Positions 9,589 to 17,821 of a stretch of 45,229 bases of DNA are shown here, piece by piece. The notes under the pieces were generated by a model, which saw nothing but the letters and a program-made list of their open reading frames with translations, searched no databases and was not told the DNA's origin. The first letter of the stretch is position 1; each line of letters opens with the position of its first letter. The stretch lies in contig QCHU01000007.1 in NCBI GenBank assembly GCA_003279455.1, positions 1 through 45,229 on the forward strand. The letters run 5' to 3'. Source of the stretch: Prochlorococcus sp. AG-402-G19 (GTDB lineage Bacteria; Cyanobacteriota; Cyanobacteriia; PCC-6307; Cyanobiaceae). The position numbers and the translations under genes were made by a program.

Positions 9589-10902
9589 AGATCCAATATG
9601 ATCGGTTTTTTCCCAAATCAATGTTTTACGAAATAATGACATTTTAATAACTATAAATGGTATGACAATAAACCAATGCGCAAGGTAAATTGTTGCTCCA
9701 AGTATATTAAGAAAATTAGGAGATGGTAAGTTTGGGCCTTCACTGTTTTGAGAACATCCTTTCCAATAAGCTATACTGGAAATAGCAAATGCAACAATAG
9801 ATAAAGGCCAATATAATGGCATCTCAAATAAAATAGTTGATACAATACAATCTATAAATGATACAACTGGTAAAACATATTGCAATAAGAAAAAGCAAGA
9901 TAAATCTATTTTTTTAAAGTTGGATAATCGTTTTGAAAATAACAAGGGCCAATAATCAAAAAACCTTTGTAAACCTCCTTCAGCCCACCTTTTTCTTTGT
10001 CGAAATAAAGCCGGCAATGATTCAACTGCTTCCTCTTGAATAGGTGGATCCCACATTATGACTATTGGCGATCGAGTTAATAAAAACCGGAAACTTAAAT
10101 CTAAATCATCAGTGATAGTTTGTTCATTAAATCCTCCACAAGATTCAAGAACTTTTCTATTGATTAATTGACCATTGCCTCTTAACTCAGAAACCCCACC
10201 ACAAGCAAGTCTGCCTCGTTGAATAACAGCATCCATTGCCATCTCCATTGCTTGATACACAGCAATTTGATTTAACTCACAATTCACAACTGATTTTCTT
10301 AACTGCACACCAGACCATCCACCATTCAAGGCAAGAGCTATGGCCCTAAGTAATACATTGCTCTGTAATTGAGCATCAGCATCAAGAATAAATAACCATT
10401 CTCCATCAGTTTTATTCAATGCAGAATTCAAGGCTCCTGATTTACCTCCACCACTCATTATTGGACGACTTAATACATTAATCCTAGAGAAATTTGTACT
10501 TAATTTTTGTAATAAATAAGGGGTACGATCTTGACTCCCATCATCAATTATCCATAGAGAAAGCTTCTCCTCTGGATATTCAATTGATAAAAGTCTTGAA
10601 ACTAATCGCTCTATTACATTTTCTTCATCGCGTGCTGCCACCAACACATCAACTTTGGGAAGAGTTTTAAAAAAATTTTCATTATTGATTAGATACTCTT
10701 TTTTCAATTGATAATTTTCTCTACTATCTCTTAAAACGACCCTTAACCCATAGCCACCCAGCAAGACAGCCAAAGTAATGGACGGGAATAAATTATTGCT
10801 AGGCTCCAGAAAATGAGGAAAAATTCCTACAAAAATGCAGCAAATCAAAAACAATATTGATTTAATGCGTCGGTTTTCTCCACTGATTTTGGCTAAAGCC
10901 AT
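9586..10902 (-). CDS. mgdA: Membrane family-2 glycosyltransferase, MgdA-like (monoglucosyldiacylglycerol synthase)
   Basis: The protein resembles cyanobacterial MgdA (Sll1377 type), which glucosylates diacylglycerol as the first step to the thylakoid lipids MGDG and DGDG. The 438 residues comprise two N-terminal membrane segments (about 15-55) and a GT2 catalytic domain with VLVAARDEENVI, DDGSQDRTP, DADAQ and ITDDLDLSFR. The processive-type motif QRKRWAEGG follows, and then several C-terminal membrane segments. Segments GGGKSGALN and SELRGNGQ are, as I recall them, typical of the MgdA group rather than cellulose synthases. The start is ATG. It lies downstream of the SpoIID-like gene on the same strand and is convergent with dnaX. 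GT2 membership is certain; the MgdA assignment is from memory of the family and could be tested by tree placement. Confidence 0.75.
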   Translation of the reverse strand: MALAKISGENRRIKSILFLICCIFVGIFPHFLEPSNNLFPSITLAVLLGGYGLRVVLRDSRENYQLKKEYLINNENFFKTLPKVDVLVAARDEENVIERLVSRLLSIEYPEEKLSLWIIDDGSQDRTPYLLQKLSTNFSRINVLSRPIMSGGGKSGALNSALNKTDGEWLFILDADAQLQSNVLLRAIALALNGGWSGVQLRKSVVNCELNQIAVYQAMEMAMDAVIQRGRLACGGVSELRGNGQLINRKVLESCGGFNEQTITDDLDLSFRFLLTRSPIVIMWDPPIQEEAVESLPALFRQRKRWAEGGLQRFFDYWPLLFSKRLSNFKKIDLSCFFLLQYVLPVVSFIDCIVSTILFEMPLYWPLSIVAFAISSIAYWKGCSQNSEGPNLPSPNFLNILGATIYLAHWFIVIPFIVIKMSLFRKTLIWEKTDHIGS

Positions 10903-10947
10903 GGAGTAGTCCTTTTATCAACTAATGACTCTAAGAGTCTTTCATCA

Positions 10948-12519
10948 CTAAGGCAAAAATCCATATTTAGTATTTGGATAATAATGAGAAAGAATTTGTT
11001 TGGTAGTCCATCCATTTTTTGCTAAATCTATAGCCCCAGACTGAGACATTCCTGCTCCATGACCAAAACCTCCACCAGAAAAAAGCCATTTACCTTCTTT
11101 AATTTCTTTAACAACAAATAATGTGCTTGGTAATTGTCTTAAGACACGACGAATGTCATCAAGTTTAAGAAAAATTTCTGATCCAGTATGTCCGTCAATT
11201 TTCAACGACGTAACTCGCCCACTACTTCCTCGACTTACAACCTTAATTTTACTTGGATAGAAAGTACTACTAACTTTTTGAGCTTGATTGAGCTGTTTAG
11301 CTATTTTAGAGGCATCTAGCGTCCTCTCCCATCTAAAAAGGGGATGATCAGAACCAAAAGCCTGAGACTTAGAAAATAAAAAAGATCTCAAATATTTCTC
11401 ATTTGATAGAGGTAAATCAACCGTCCGAATCCACTGCTTTGGTCCATCCAAGCGCATTTGTAAATATGGAACTTGATTAATTGACCATGCTTCATCAACA
11501 GAAGCCATTACCCCACCATTTGTTGCATGATAAACAGTATTGATTGGCTTTTGATTCCAAGTAAGAATTTTACCAGTAGTTTTTTTGATAGCCTTTTTAA
11601 TTTTTTGATCGGCCTTAGATGGATTCTTATAAACCTGACATTGTGTATCGCTGCAGAGATTATATCCATCAACTTTGAATCTATGGCTATTAGCAAAGGC
11701 CCATGTTCGAGCTAATATTGCCTGAGCTGCAAGTGCTGCTTCAGGAGAGCTTGCTCCTATTTCGTGAGGAATTACTCCATTTAAATATCTCTCAATAGGG
11801 ACATGTTCAACTAATGTCCAACTTCCATATGCATCTGACTGAATTGAGAACGGACCCAAATAAATCCCCCCACCCAAGCGCAACCCATCAGGGGCTTGCA
11901 AAGAGATAGGACCCTTGAGGCCAATCTTTCCACTATTTCCATTTAAATAAGGAAAAACAATCTTTGAAACTTTTATTTTCTGATAAGTCGACTTGATAGA
12001 TCGTGGAATCTTGATCTCACCTGACACCCAAACCTCCCAATCCAACGGATGAGCAATAATTGATTCAATACCTTTATCTTTTAAATCATTTGCCACTCTT
12101 TCAGCAGACTCGAAACTTGAGAAGGGCCCAATTTTGTTGCGGGCAAACACTTGTGGATTTGATAATTGTTTTGCTCGCCAACCAATATTAATTTCTTTAG
12201 CTGTTCGAACGACTCCATCCGCATCTTTCAAAATCAAATTTCTACCATTACTTAAAAGCTTTAAAACTGGCGAAAAATTGTCACTCATTACTTCCTTTCC
12301 TAGATATGGCTTAATCCCAATAAGCAGTACATTTTTTTCTAAACTTATAAGAGGTGTTTCTGGTGGCACCTGATGAGTTGCAAAAAACTTAACTTTGCGA
12401 GGATTGGCAATACAAACTTGGTAGGAATAATGGACACCAATCAAGAGAAACAAACCAAGAACAAAAAAACGCTTTTTATCCTGTAAATAGCTTTTAATCA
12501 CAACAAAAATCTTCTCCAA
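10948..12519 (-). CDS. SpoIID/LytB-domain protein, exported
   Basis: SpoIID/LytB proteins act on peptidoglycan (in SpoIID, as a lytic transglycosylase on denuded glycan) or stimulate amidases. This 523-residue protein has an N-terminal signal or membrane anchor (about residues 18-36). A SPOR-like segment (GPFSSFESAERVANDLKDKG) follows near 127-146, and then the SpoIID domain from about 235, with PIERYLNGVIPHEIGASSP, the LAARTWA-like segment AILARTWAFAN, and the C-terminal block GGGFGHGAGMSQSGA. The start is TTG. It is divergent from rpmI and 45 bases upstream of the glycosyltransferase gene, possibly co-transcribed. A cell-wall role in a non-sporulating cyanobacterium is inferred from the domain, with no substrate known. 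Confidence 0.85.
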   Translation of the reverse strand: MEKIFVVIKSYLQDKKRFFVLGLFLLIGVHYSYQVCIANPRKVKFFATHQVPPETPLISLEKNVLLIGIKPYLGKEVMSDNFSPVLKLLSNGRNLILKDADGVVRTAKEINIGWRAKQLSNPQVFARNKIGPFSSFESAERVANDLKDKGIESIIAHPLDWEVWVSGEIKIPRSIKSTYQKIKVSKIVFPYLNGNSGKIGLKGPISLQAPDGLRLGGGIYLGPFSIQSDAYGSWTLVEHVPIERYLNGVIPHEIGASSPEAALAAQAILARTWAFANSHRFKVDGYNLCSDTQCQVYKNPSKADQKIKKAIKKTTGKILTWNQKPINTVYHATNGGVMASVDEAWSINQVPYLQMRLDGPKQWIRTVDLPLSNEKYLRSFLFSKSQAFGSDHPLFRWERTLDASKIAKQLNQAQKVSSTFYPSKIKVVSRGSSGRVTSLKIDGHTGSEIFLKLDDIRRVLRQLPSTLFVVKEIKEGKWLFSGGGFGHGAGMSQSGAIDLAKNGWTTKQILSHYYPNTKYGFLP

Positions 12520-12594
12520 GCAATAATTTAATAATTTTGGGTTGGCTTAAGTGAGCTCAAGGACGTATTCTTATAGATCAACTATGCTTTATCC

Positions 12595-12792
12595 ATGCCA
12601 AAGCTCAAGACCCGCAAAGCTGCCGCAAAGCGGTTCAAAGCAACAGGCACTGGCAAGTTTATGAGACGTCGTGCATTTCACAATCACTTACTCGACCATA
12701 AGAGTCCTAAATTAAAACGACACCTTAAAACAAAAGCAGTCGTAGACGAACGTGATGCAGAAAACGTAAGCCTTATGCTTCCCTACGCTTAA
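12595..12792 (+). CDS. rpmI: 50S ribosomal protein L35
   Basis: L35 is a small basic protein of the large ribosomal subunit. The 65-residue product has the family signature [18 protein letters not shown] and the conserved [14 protein letters not shown] segment. It is followed after 52 bases by rplT, the standard bacterial pairing. No infC lies upstream here, so the L20-mediated control known from the infC-rpmI-rplT operon of other bacteria would have to act within the 75-base leader or the short rpmI-rplT spacer; I see no clear pseudoknot by eye. Confidence 0.98.
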   Translation: MPKLKTRKAAAKRFKATGTGKFMRRRAFHNHLLDHKSPKLKRHLKTKAVVDERDAENVSLMLPYA

Positions 12793-12844
12793 GACTTCTT
12801 CGGAACGTTTATTAGTTCAATTTCTTGATTTCTAATTTTTAATT

Positions 12845-13189
12845 ATGGCACGAGTTAAAAGAGGTAATGTTGCTAGAAAACGTAGAAACAAAATCCTTCG
12901 TCTAGCCAGAGGGTTCAGAGGAGGAAATGGTACTCTTTTCCGAACTGCAAATCAAAGAGTAATGAAAGCTCTTTGTAACGCTTATAGAGACAGAAGAAGA
13001 AGAAAGCGTGATTTCAGAAGACTTTGGATTGCAAGAATCAATGCAGCTGCGAGATTAAATGGGTTAAGTTATAGCAAGTTGATGGGTGGCTTAAAGAAAG
13101 CAGATGTAAGAATCAACAGGAAAATGTTGGCTCAATTAGCAGTAACAGATCCTCAAACATTCACAAATATCGCAGTTAATGCAAAATGA
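12845..13189 (+). CDS. rplT: 50S ribosomal protein L20
   Basis: L20 binds 23S rRNA early in large-subunit assembly. The 114-residue basic protein shows the characteristic start [18 protein letters not shown], the RGFRGG segment, and [18 protein letters not shown] in the globular half. Length is normal. It is the second gene of the rpmI-rplT pair. Downstream is a 152-base AT-rich spacer before the TPR gene in which I see no gene and no convincing terminator. Confidence 0.98.
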   Translation: MARVKRGNVARKRRNKILRLARGFRGGNGTLFRTANQRVMKALCNAYRDRRRRKRDFRRLWIARINAAARLNGLSYSKLMGGLKKADVRINRKMLAQLAVTDPQTFTNIAVNAK

Positions 13190-13341
13190 TAAATTAGCTT
13201 GAGTATTGTTTTTCTTCTTTAAAGCCATGCAGGAATGATTAATTAAGATAAAAAAATACAGAAGAAATTCCAAAAATTAAGAATATGCTAATAATAAATA
13301 ATTACTATAAAATCAACAAATTAGTATTTTAGTTTTAGTCG

Positions 13342-13899
13342 ATGATAGTTAATCTTCCTCAAACTTATCTAATAGGACTTTGTTTACTATTAGTAATTAT
13401 TGCTATTTTAGTAGGAAGACAACTATTTAAAGTAAGAAAAGATGAAATGAAACTTATAAAATTAGAAAAAGAAGATTCAAATACAAAAGAAGACTCAGCT
13501 AAAATGTATGAACTAGCATCTGTTCAATTAAAGAAAAGATTGTATCCTCAAGCCACATCAACTTTAAAACAAGCCCTTAAGAAACTTGATGGCGAACCAA
13601 AAGAAGCTAAAGCACTTATAGAAAATGCATTAGGATTTGCACTTGCTGCTCAAAATGACTTTAAATCAGCAGTAATTCATTACAAAAAAGCATTAACAGC
13701 AAAATCTGAATATCCAGTTGCACTTAATAATCTTGGTTTTGCTTATCAACGTTTACTAAAAGAAGATGAAGCTTATAAAAATTATCAAGAGGTCTTAAAA
13801 CTAGATCCAAAAAACAAAACCGCGATTTCTCAAATTAAAAGACTTGAACGTATAATTGGAAAGGATAAAGATGAATTATTAAATAAAAAAGGTTTCTGA
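13342..13899 (+). CDS. ycf37: Membrane-anchored TPR protein, Ycf37-like
   Basis: The 185-residue protein has one N-terminal transmembrane helix (about residues 8-26, LIGLCLLLVIIAILVG). A charged linker follows, and then two or three tetratricopeptide repeats from about 50 to 165 (for example YPVALNNLGFAYQRLLKEDE and YKNYQEVLKLDPKNKTAI). This size and architecture match cyanobacterial Ycf37, a thylakoid protein that assists photosystem I assembly or stability. The assignment rests on architecture and genome type, since TPR motifs alone do not fix function. It sits 28 bases before thiG on the same strand. Confidence 0.6.
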   Translation: MIVNLPQTYLIGLCLLLVIIAILVGRQLFKVRKDEMKLIKLEKEDSNTKEDSAKMYELASVQLKKRLYPQATSTLKQALKKLDGEPKEAKALIENALGFALAAQNDFKSAVIHYKKALTAKSEYPVALNNLGFAYQRLLKEDEAYKNYQEVLKLDPKNKTAISQIKRLERIIGKDKDELLNKKGF

Positions 13900-13927
13900 A
13901 TAAATCTTAATTCGTCATACTTTACCC

Positions 13928-14734
13928 ATGCAAAAAACAAATCAATTTCTCAAAATAGGAAATAAAGAATTCAACAGTCGGCTGCTTATTGGAACTGGTA
14001 AATACTCATCCTTAGAGGTAATGCAAAAAAGCCTAGTAAGTACAAAATGTGAAATAGTTACTGTAGCAGTCAGAAGAATTCAAGGACTAGAAAATGGACA
14101 TAAAGGGTTAATGGAATCAATAGACTGGAAAAGCATATGGATGCTTCCAAACACTGCAGGGTGCTCAAATGCTGAAGAAGCTATTCGAGTAGCAAGACTG
14201 GGTAGAGAATTAGCAAAGTTAGCAGGTCAAGAAAATAATAATTTTGTCAAATTAGAGGTTATTCCTGACAAAAAATATTTATTACCCGACCCGATTGGAA
14301 CTTTAAAAGCAGCAGAAAAATTAGTTAAAGAAGGATTTACTGTTCTTCCATATATAAATTCTGATCCATTAATTGCAAAGCAACTTGAAGAAATTGGATG
14401 TGCAACTGTTATGCCTCTTGGCTCTCCCATTGGATCTGCTCAAGGCATAAGAAATGCAGCAAATATTGCCATGATTATCGAAGAATCTCGAATTCCAATT
14501 ATTGTTGATGCAGGTATTGGAGTTCCAAGTGAAGCAGCTCAAGCATTGGAAATGGGTGCTGATGGGGTTTTAATCAATAGTGCTATTGCCTTAGCAAAAG
14601 ACCCAGTTTTAATGGCTCAAGCCTTCTCAAAGGCAACTGAAGCTGGTAGAGAAGCTTTTTTATCTGGAAGGCTCCAAGAGAGCCAACTTGCCAATCCAAG
14701 CTCCCCATTAGATGGAGTTATTTCAAAAAATTAG
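13928..14734 (+). CDS. thiG: Thiazole synthase
   Basis: ThiG builds the thiazole phosphate of thiamin from 1-deoxyxylulose phosphate, dehydroglycine (or iminoglycine) and the ThiS thiocarboxylate. The 268-residue protein has the family N-terminus [12 protein letters not shown] (residues 18-29), VTVAVRR, the MLPNTAGC segment, KLEVIPD, and the C-terminal phosphate-binding part of the TIM barrel ([30 protein letters not shown]). Length is normal. No TPP riboswitch sequence was recognised in the short 28-base gap before it, and no other thi gene is in the window. Confidence 0.96.
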   Translation: MQKTNQFLKIGNKEFNSRLLIGTGKYSSLEVMQKSLVSTKCEIVTVAVRRIQGLENGHKGLMESIDWKSIWMLPNTAGCSNAEEAIRVARLGRELAKLAGQENNNFVKLEVIPDKKYLLPDPIGTLKAAEKLVKEGFTVLPYINSDPLIAKQLEEIGCATVMPLGSPIGSAQGIRNAANIAMIIEESRIPIIVDAGIGVPSEAAQALEMGADGVLINSAIALAKDPVLMAQAFSKATEAGREAFLSGRLQESQLANPSSPLDGVISKN

Positions 14735-14784
14735 AGTAATTCGTTAAAAATTAGTAACGTTCTAAGCTAATAAACAAAAAAAGC

Positions 14785-14952
14785 ATGGCAGTCACTAAGG
14801 AAAGTCAAGGCAGACTTAATGTTTTTGCGGATGAACCAAGAATTGAAATCCTTACAAAAGAAAGCAGTGGCAACAAAGGTTCTTGGCTTTTTACCCTTGC
14901 TGGAGTTATCCTTGTAATTGGGCTTATCGCATATTCTTTAACAATCAAGTGA
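14785..14952 (+). CDS. Psb34 / ssl1498-family small membrane protein
   Basis: A 55-residue open frame from ATG 14785 to TGA 14952. The soluble N-terminus contains GRLNVFADEPRIEIL (residues 9-23), resembling the GRLNxFAxEP signature I recall for the ssl1498 (Psb34) family of light-harvesting-like proteins. It ends with one hydrophobic helix (about 34-53, WLFTLAGVILVIGLIAYSL). Psb34 binds a photosystem II assembly intermediate in cyanobacteria. The frame lies in the thiG-sqdB gap, about 50 bases after thiG, and uses AT-rich codons like its neighbours. Family placement is from a short motif, so moderate confidence; that it is a real gene is more likely than its exact name. Confidence 0.65.
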   Translation: MAVTKESQGRLNVFADEPRIEILTKESSGNKGSWLFTLAGVILVIGLIAYSLTIK

Positions 14953-15008
14953 AACCCTTGTAGTAGCTTGAATAAAATGAGCATTTGCTCTTTCTTTTGG
15001 AGTTTAGA

Positions 15009-16202
15009 GTGAAAGTTTTCGTTCTTGGTGGTGACGGCTTCTGCGGATGGCCTTGTGCAGTCAATCTTGCTGACAAGGGTCATGATGTATTCATCGTGGA
15101 TAATCTCAGTCGTCGAAAAATCGATATAGACCTTGAGGTTGAATCCTTAACTCCAATAACAAGTATTGGTGAAAGGATTAAAGCTTGGTCTGAGATAGGT
15201 GGAAGACCTATTAAATTTATTCATTTAGACCTTGCCTCTGAATATCAAAAGCTTTTAGATCTTTTGATCGAGGAAAAGCCTAATTCAATAATTCATTTTG
15301 CTGAACAGCGAGCTGCTCCATATTCTATGAAAAGCAGCGCAACCAAGAGATATACAGTTGATAACAATGTCAATGGTACTCATAATCTCTTGGCCGCAAT
15401 TGTTGAATCTCAATTAGATATTCACATTGTTCATCTTGGGACAATGGGGGTTTATGGCTATGGGTCTCATAGAGGCGCAACCATTCCTGAAGGTTACTTA
15501 AAAGTGGAAGTTCCCCAACCAGATGGCAGTCGTTTTGAAGAAGAGATTTTACATCCAGCGAGTCCTGGAAGCGTTTATCACATGACAAAAACGCTTGATC
15601 AATTGCTTTTTCTTTACTACAACAAAAACGACCAGATAAGAATCACTGACTTGCATCAGGGAATTGTATGGGGAACAAATACTGATGTCACAAGCCGTGA
15701 CCCAAGACTGACTAATCGATTTGACTATGACGGAGATTACGGGACCGTATTAAATCGATTTTTAATGCAAGCTGCCATTGGATATCCATTAACAGTCCAT
15801 GGTACGGGTGGACAAACAAGAGCTTTTATTCATATTCAAGATTCAGTAAGATGTGTTCAGCTTGCATTGGAGAACCCTCCAGAAAAAGGTGAAAGAGTGA
15901 AAATTTTCAACCAAATGACAGAAAGTCACCAAGTCGGAGAATTAGCAAAAAAAGTAGCCTCTCTAACTGGAGCGAAAATTAATTATCTTCCAAACCCAAG
16001 AAACGAAGCAGTAGAAAATGATTTAATAGTTGATAATCGATGTTTTCTTGAACTTGGATTAGACCCGACAACACTAGATAATGGACTTTTAGAAGAAGTT
16101 GTTAATGTTGCGAAAAAATTCTCTAATCGCTGCGATTTAAAACGAATACCTTGTGTATCTGCATGGACATCAACCCAAGCAAAAGCAATCAATAAATCCT
16201 AA
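15009..16202 (+). CDS. sqdB: UDP-sulfoquinovose synthase
   Basis: SqdB makes UDP-sulfoquinovose from UDP-glucose and sulfite, the headgroup donor for the thylakoid sulfolipid SQDG. The GTG at 15009 gives MKVFVLGGDGFCGWP, the conserved extended-SDR start with the family's GGDGFCGW nucleotide loop; an in-frame upstream start at 14985 would add eight unsupported residues. From the GTG the product is 397 residues. Thr145 (HLGTMGVYG) and the Tyr190-His-Met-Thr-Lys194 pair form the SDR catalytic set. It is followed after 36 bases by sqdX, the enzyme that uses its product, so the two are very likely an operon. Confidence 0.97.
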   Translation: MKVFVLGGDGFCGWPCAVNLADKGHDVFIVDNLSRRKIDIDLEVESLTPITSIGERIKAWSEIGGRPIKFIHLDLASEYQKLLDLLIEEKPNSIIHFAEQRAAPYSMKSSATKRYTVDNNVNGTHNLLAAIVESQLDIHIVHLGTMGVYGYGSHRGATIPEGYLKVEVPQPDGSRFEEEILHPASPGSVYHMTKTLDQLLFLYYNKNDQIRITDLHQGIVWGTNTDVTSRDPRLTNRFDYDGDYGTVLNRFLMQAAIGYPLTVHGTGGQTRAFIHIQDSVRCVQLALENPPEKGERVKIFNQMTESHQVGELAKKVASLTGAKINYLPNPRNEAVENDLIVDNRCFLELGLDPTTLDNGLLEEVVNVAKKFSNRCDLKRIPCVSAWTSTQAKAINKS

Positions 16203-16238
16203 ACCTAATTAATCCAAAATCTTGAAAAGACACGCTCA

Positions 16239-17387
16239 GTGAAAATAGCTTTCTTTACAGAAACTTTCCTACCAAAAGTTGATGGGATAGTCACGCGTTT
16301 AACTAAAACAATTCAAAATTTAGTTGATTCAGGTGATGAGGTTACCGTTTTTTGTCCAGAAGGCTGTCCATCCAGCTATATGGGTGCAAAAGTTGTAGGT
16401 GTCCCAGCGATGCCATTACCCTTGTATCCAGAACTCAAATTGGGGCTACCCGGTCCAGGTGTTTCAGATGAATTAGAAAACTTTAAACCAGACCTCATTC
16501 ATGTCGTGAACCCAGCTGTTCTGGGATTAGGTGGCATTTGGCTAGCCAAAACAAACAATATTCCACTTGTAGCCAGTTACCATACTCACTTACCTAAGTA
16601 CTTAGAACACTATGGAATGGGGATGTTAGAGCCGCTTTTATGGGAGTTGTTAAAAGCTGCTCATAATCAAGCAAGCCTAAATCTGTGTACTTCCACTGCA
16701 ATGGTTCAAGAGCTCTCAGACAAAGGAATTCAAAATACCGCTTTATGGCAAAGAGGAGTTGATACAGACATTTTCAAACCTGAACTAAGAGACGAACAAA
16801 TGAGAAAGCGTCTTTTAGGAAAATTTAGTGATGAAGGTTCTTTATTGATATATGTTGGCAGACTCTCAGCAGAAAAACAAATTGAAAGAATAAGACCTGT
16901 ACTTGAAGCATTGCCAAGCACTCGACTAGCTCTTGTTGGAGATGGTCCACATAGACAACAATTAGAAAAATTTTTCCAGGGAACCTCTACTACATTTGTG
17001 GGGTATTTAAGTGGGAATGAATTAGCAAGTGCTTATGCATCTGGCGATGCTTTCTTATTTCCTTCAAGTACAGAAACTCTGGGATTAGTCCTTTTAGAAG
17101 CAATGGCTGCTGGATGCCCAGTCGTTGGAGCAAATAAAGGGGGAATCCCAGATATCATTTCAGATAGAGAAAATGGATGTTTGTACAATCCTGATGGAGA
17201 TGATGATGGAGCTTTAAGTTTAATTGAGGCTACAAAAAAGTTATTGGGGAACGAAGTAGAACGAACAGCAATGAGAAAAGCCGCTCGTTCAGAAGCTGAG
17301 AGATGGGGTTGGGGAGGAGCTACAAAACAATTAAGACGTTATTACGAAGGCGTACTAGATCAAAAACAATCAAAGCTTGCTGCTTAG
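16239..17387 (+). CDS. sqdX: SQDG synthase (UDP-sulfoquinovose:diacylglycerol sulfoquinovosyltransferase)
   Basis: SqdX transfers sulfoquinovose to diacylglycerol at the membrane. The 382-residue protein is a GT4-type, GT-B fold glycosyltransferase. It has N-terminal FFTETFLPKVDGIVTRL, the SYHTHLPKYLEHYG segment typical of the SqdX group, and the C-terminal nucleotide-sugar domain with VGRLSAEKQIE, ALVGDGPHR and the EX7E region SSTETLGLVLLEAMAAG. The start is GTG. It follows sqdB by 36 bases. Its stop is three bases from the stop of the convergent 85-residue gene, inside a short inverted repeat. Confidence 0.95.
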   Translation: MKIAFFTETFLPKVDGIVTRLTKTIQNLVDSGDEVTVFCPEGCPSSYMGAKVVGVPAMPLPLYPELKLGLPGPGVSDELENFKPDLIHVVNPAVLGLGGIWLAKTNNIPLVASYHTHLPKYLEHYGMGMLEPLLWELLKAAHNQASLNLCTSTAMVQELSDKGIQNTALWQRGVDTDIFKPELRDEQMRKRLLGKFSDEGSLLIYVGRLSAEKQIERIRPVLEALPSTRLALVGDGPHRQQLEKFFQGTSTTFVGYLSGNELASAYASGDAFLFPSSTETLGLVLLEAMAAGCPVVGANKGGIPDIISDRENGCLYNPDGDDDGALSLIEATKKLLGNEVERTAMRKAARSEAERWGWGGATKQLRRYYEGVLDQKQSKLAA

Positions 17388-17400
17388 TTTTTACGCAGCA
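17378..17400. repeat. Inverted repeat covering sqdX and convergent gene stop codons
   Basis: TGCTGC at 17378-17383 pairs with GCAGCA at 17395-17400 around an 11-base loop that contains both stop codons. Both proteins therefore end in Ala-Ala. There is no strong T tract, so it is only a possible bidirectional terminator. Confidence 0.35.
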
Positions 17401-17648
17401 TGAGGAGGAGTTGGGGAATCAAATGATTGCAAAGGTAATACCAAAGTTGCCCATTTAGAAAGCTTGGCTGGCCTTTGTTTCTTAGGCTGACGAACCCCAA
17501 ATGGAACCCTAACTACATTAGTTCCAGCAACTTGTAAAAGTTCTCCTTTATTTAAAAGAGATTCCAAGCAATTAGAAAAAGAGGGCAAGGATAAGTCATC
17601 CCTTTTTTTCATTTGATCTGGAAGATCAAAAGATGTTTTTTTACTCAT
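17391..17648 (-). CDS. Conserved-looking hypothetical protein, 85 residues
   Basis: I do not recognise a domain. The 85-residue product is soluble, without a signal or membrane segment. Its charged N-terminal third ([18 protein letters not shown]) is followed by a central part with LLQVAGTNVVRVPFGVR and a Pro-rich end. The central beta-like stretch followed by the basic QPKKQRPAK could be a small folded core with a basic patch. Its ATG overlaps, by ATGA, the stop of an upstream hydrophobic open frame (17645-17821), suggesting coupling. It is convergent with sqdX with only three bases between stops. Composition matches its neighbours, so it is likely a real lineage-specific gene. Confidence 0.7.
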   Translation of the reverse strand: MSKKTSFDLPDQMKKRDDLSLPSFSNCLESLLNKGELLQVAGTNVVRVPFGVRQPKKQRPAKLSKWATLVLPLQSFDSPTPPHAA

Positions 17649-17821
17649 TTGGTCCCCATATAATTTAAAGCCGTGGCAAAGATTAATAAAAAAATTGCAA
17701 AACAGCCTAAAAAAACCAATAATTTGGTTTTCGCTTGAAATTTAACTAATAAAACAAGTTTTAACCAGTCTTTAAATAGAATTAATATTTTCCAAATCTT
17801 GAACAGAAGGACAACTACATA
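17645..17821 (-). CDS. Possible tiny membrane protein, start unresolved
   Basis: A frame open from 17821 down to a TGA at 17645-17647 fills the gcvP to 85-residue-gene spacer and overlaps the last 50 bases of gcvP. It reads [20 protein letters not shown], followed by a strongly hydrophobic run ([15 protein letters not shown]) and a short NYMGTK tail, like a single-pass membrane peptide. The TGA overlaps the next ATG (ATGA). No ATG or GTG precedes the hydrophobic part; candidate starts are a TTG within the frame, a CTG at 17804-17806, or ATT codons. Two A7 runs lie inside it. It could be a real coupled small gene, a decayed one, or chance. Confidence 0.35.
   Translation of the reverse strand, partial: YVVVLLFKIWKILILFKDWLKLVLLVKFQAKTKLLVFLGCFAIFLLIFATALNYMGTK

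Noticed and set aside
13190-13341. Small gene or RNA in the rplT to TPR-gene spacer
   Set aside because: The 152 bases are highly AT-rich with no sustained frame and no convincing hairpin; nothing could be supported.
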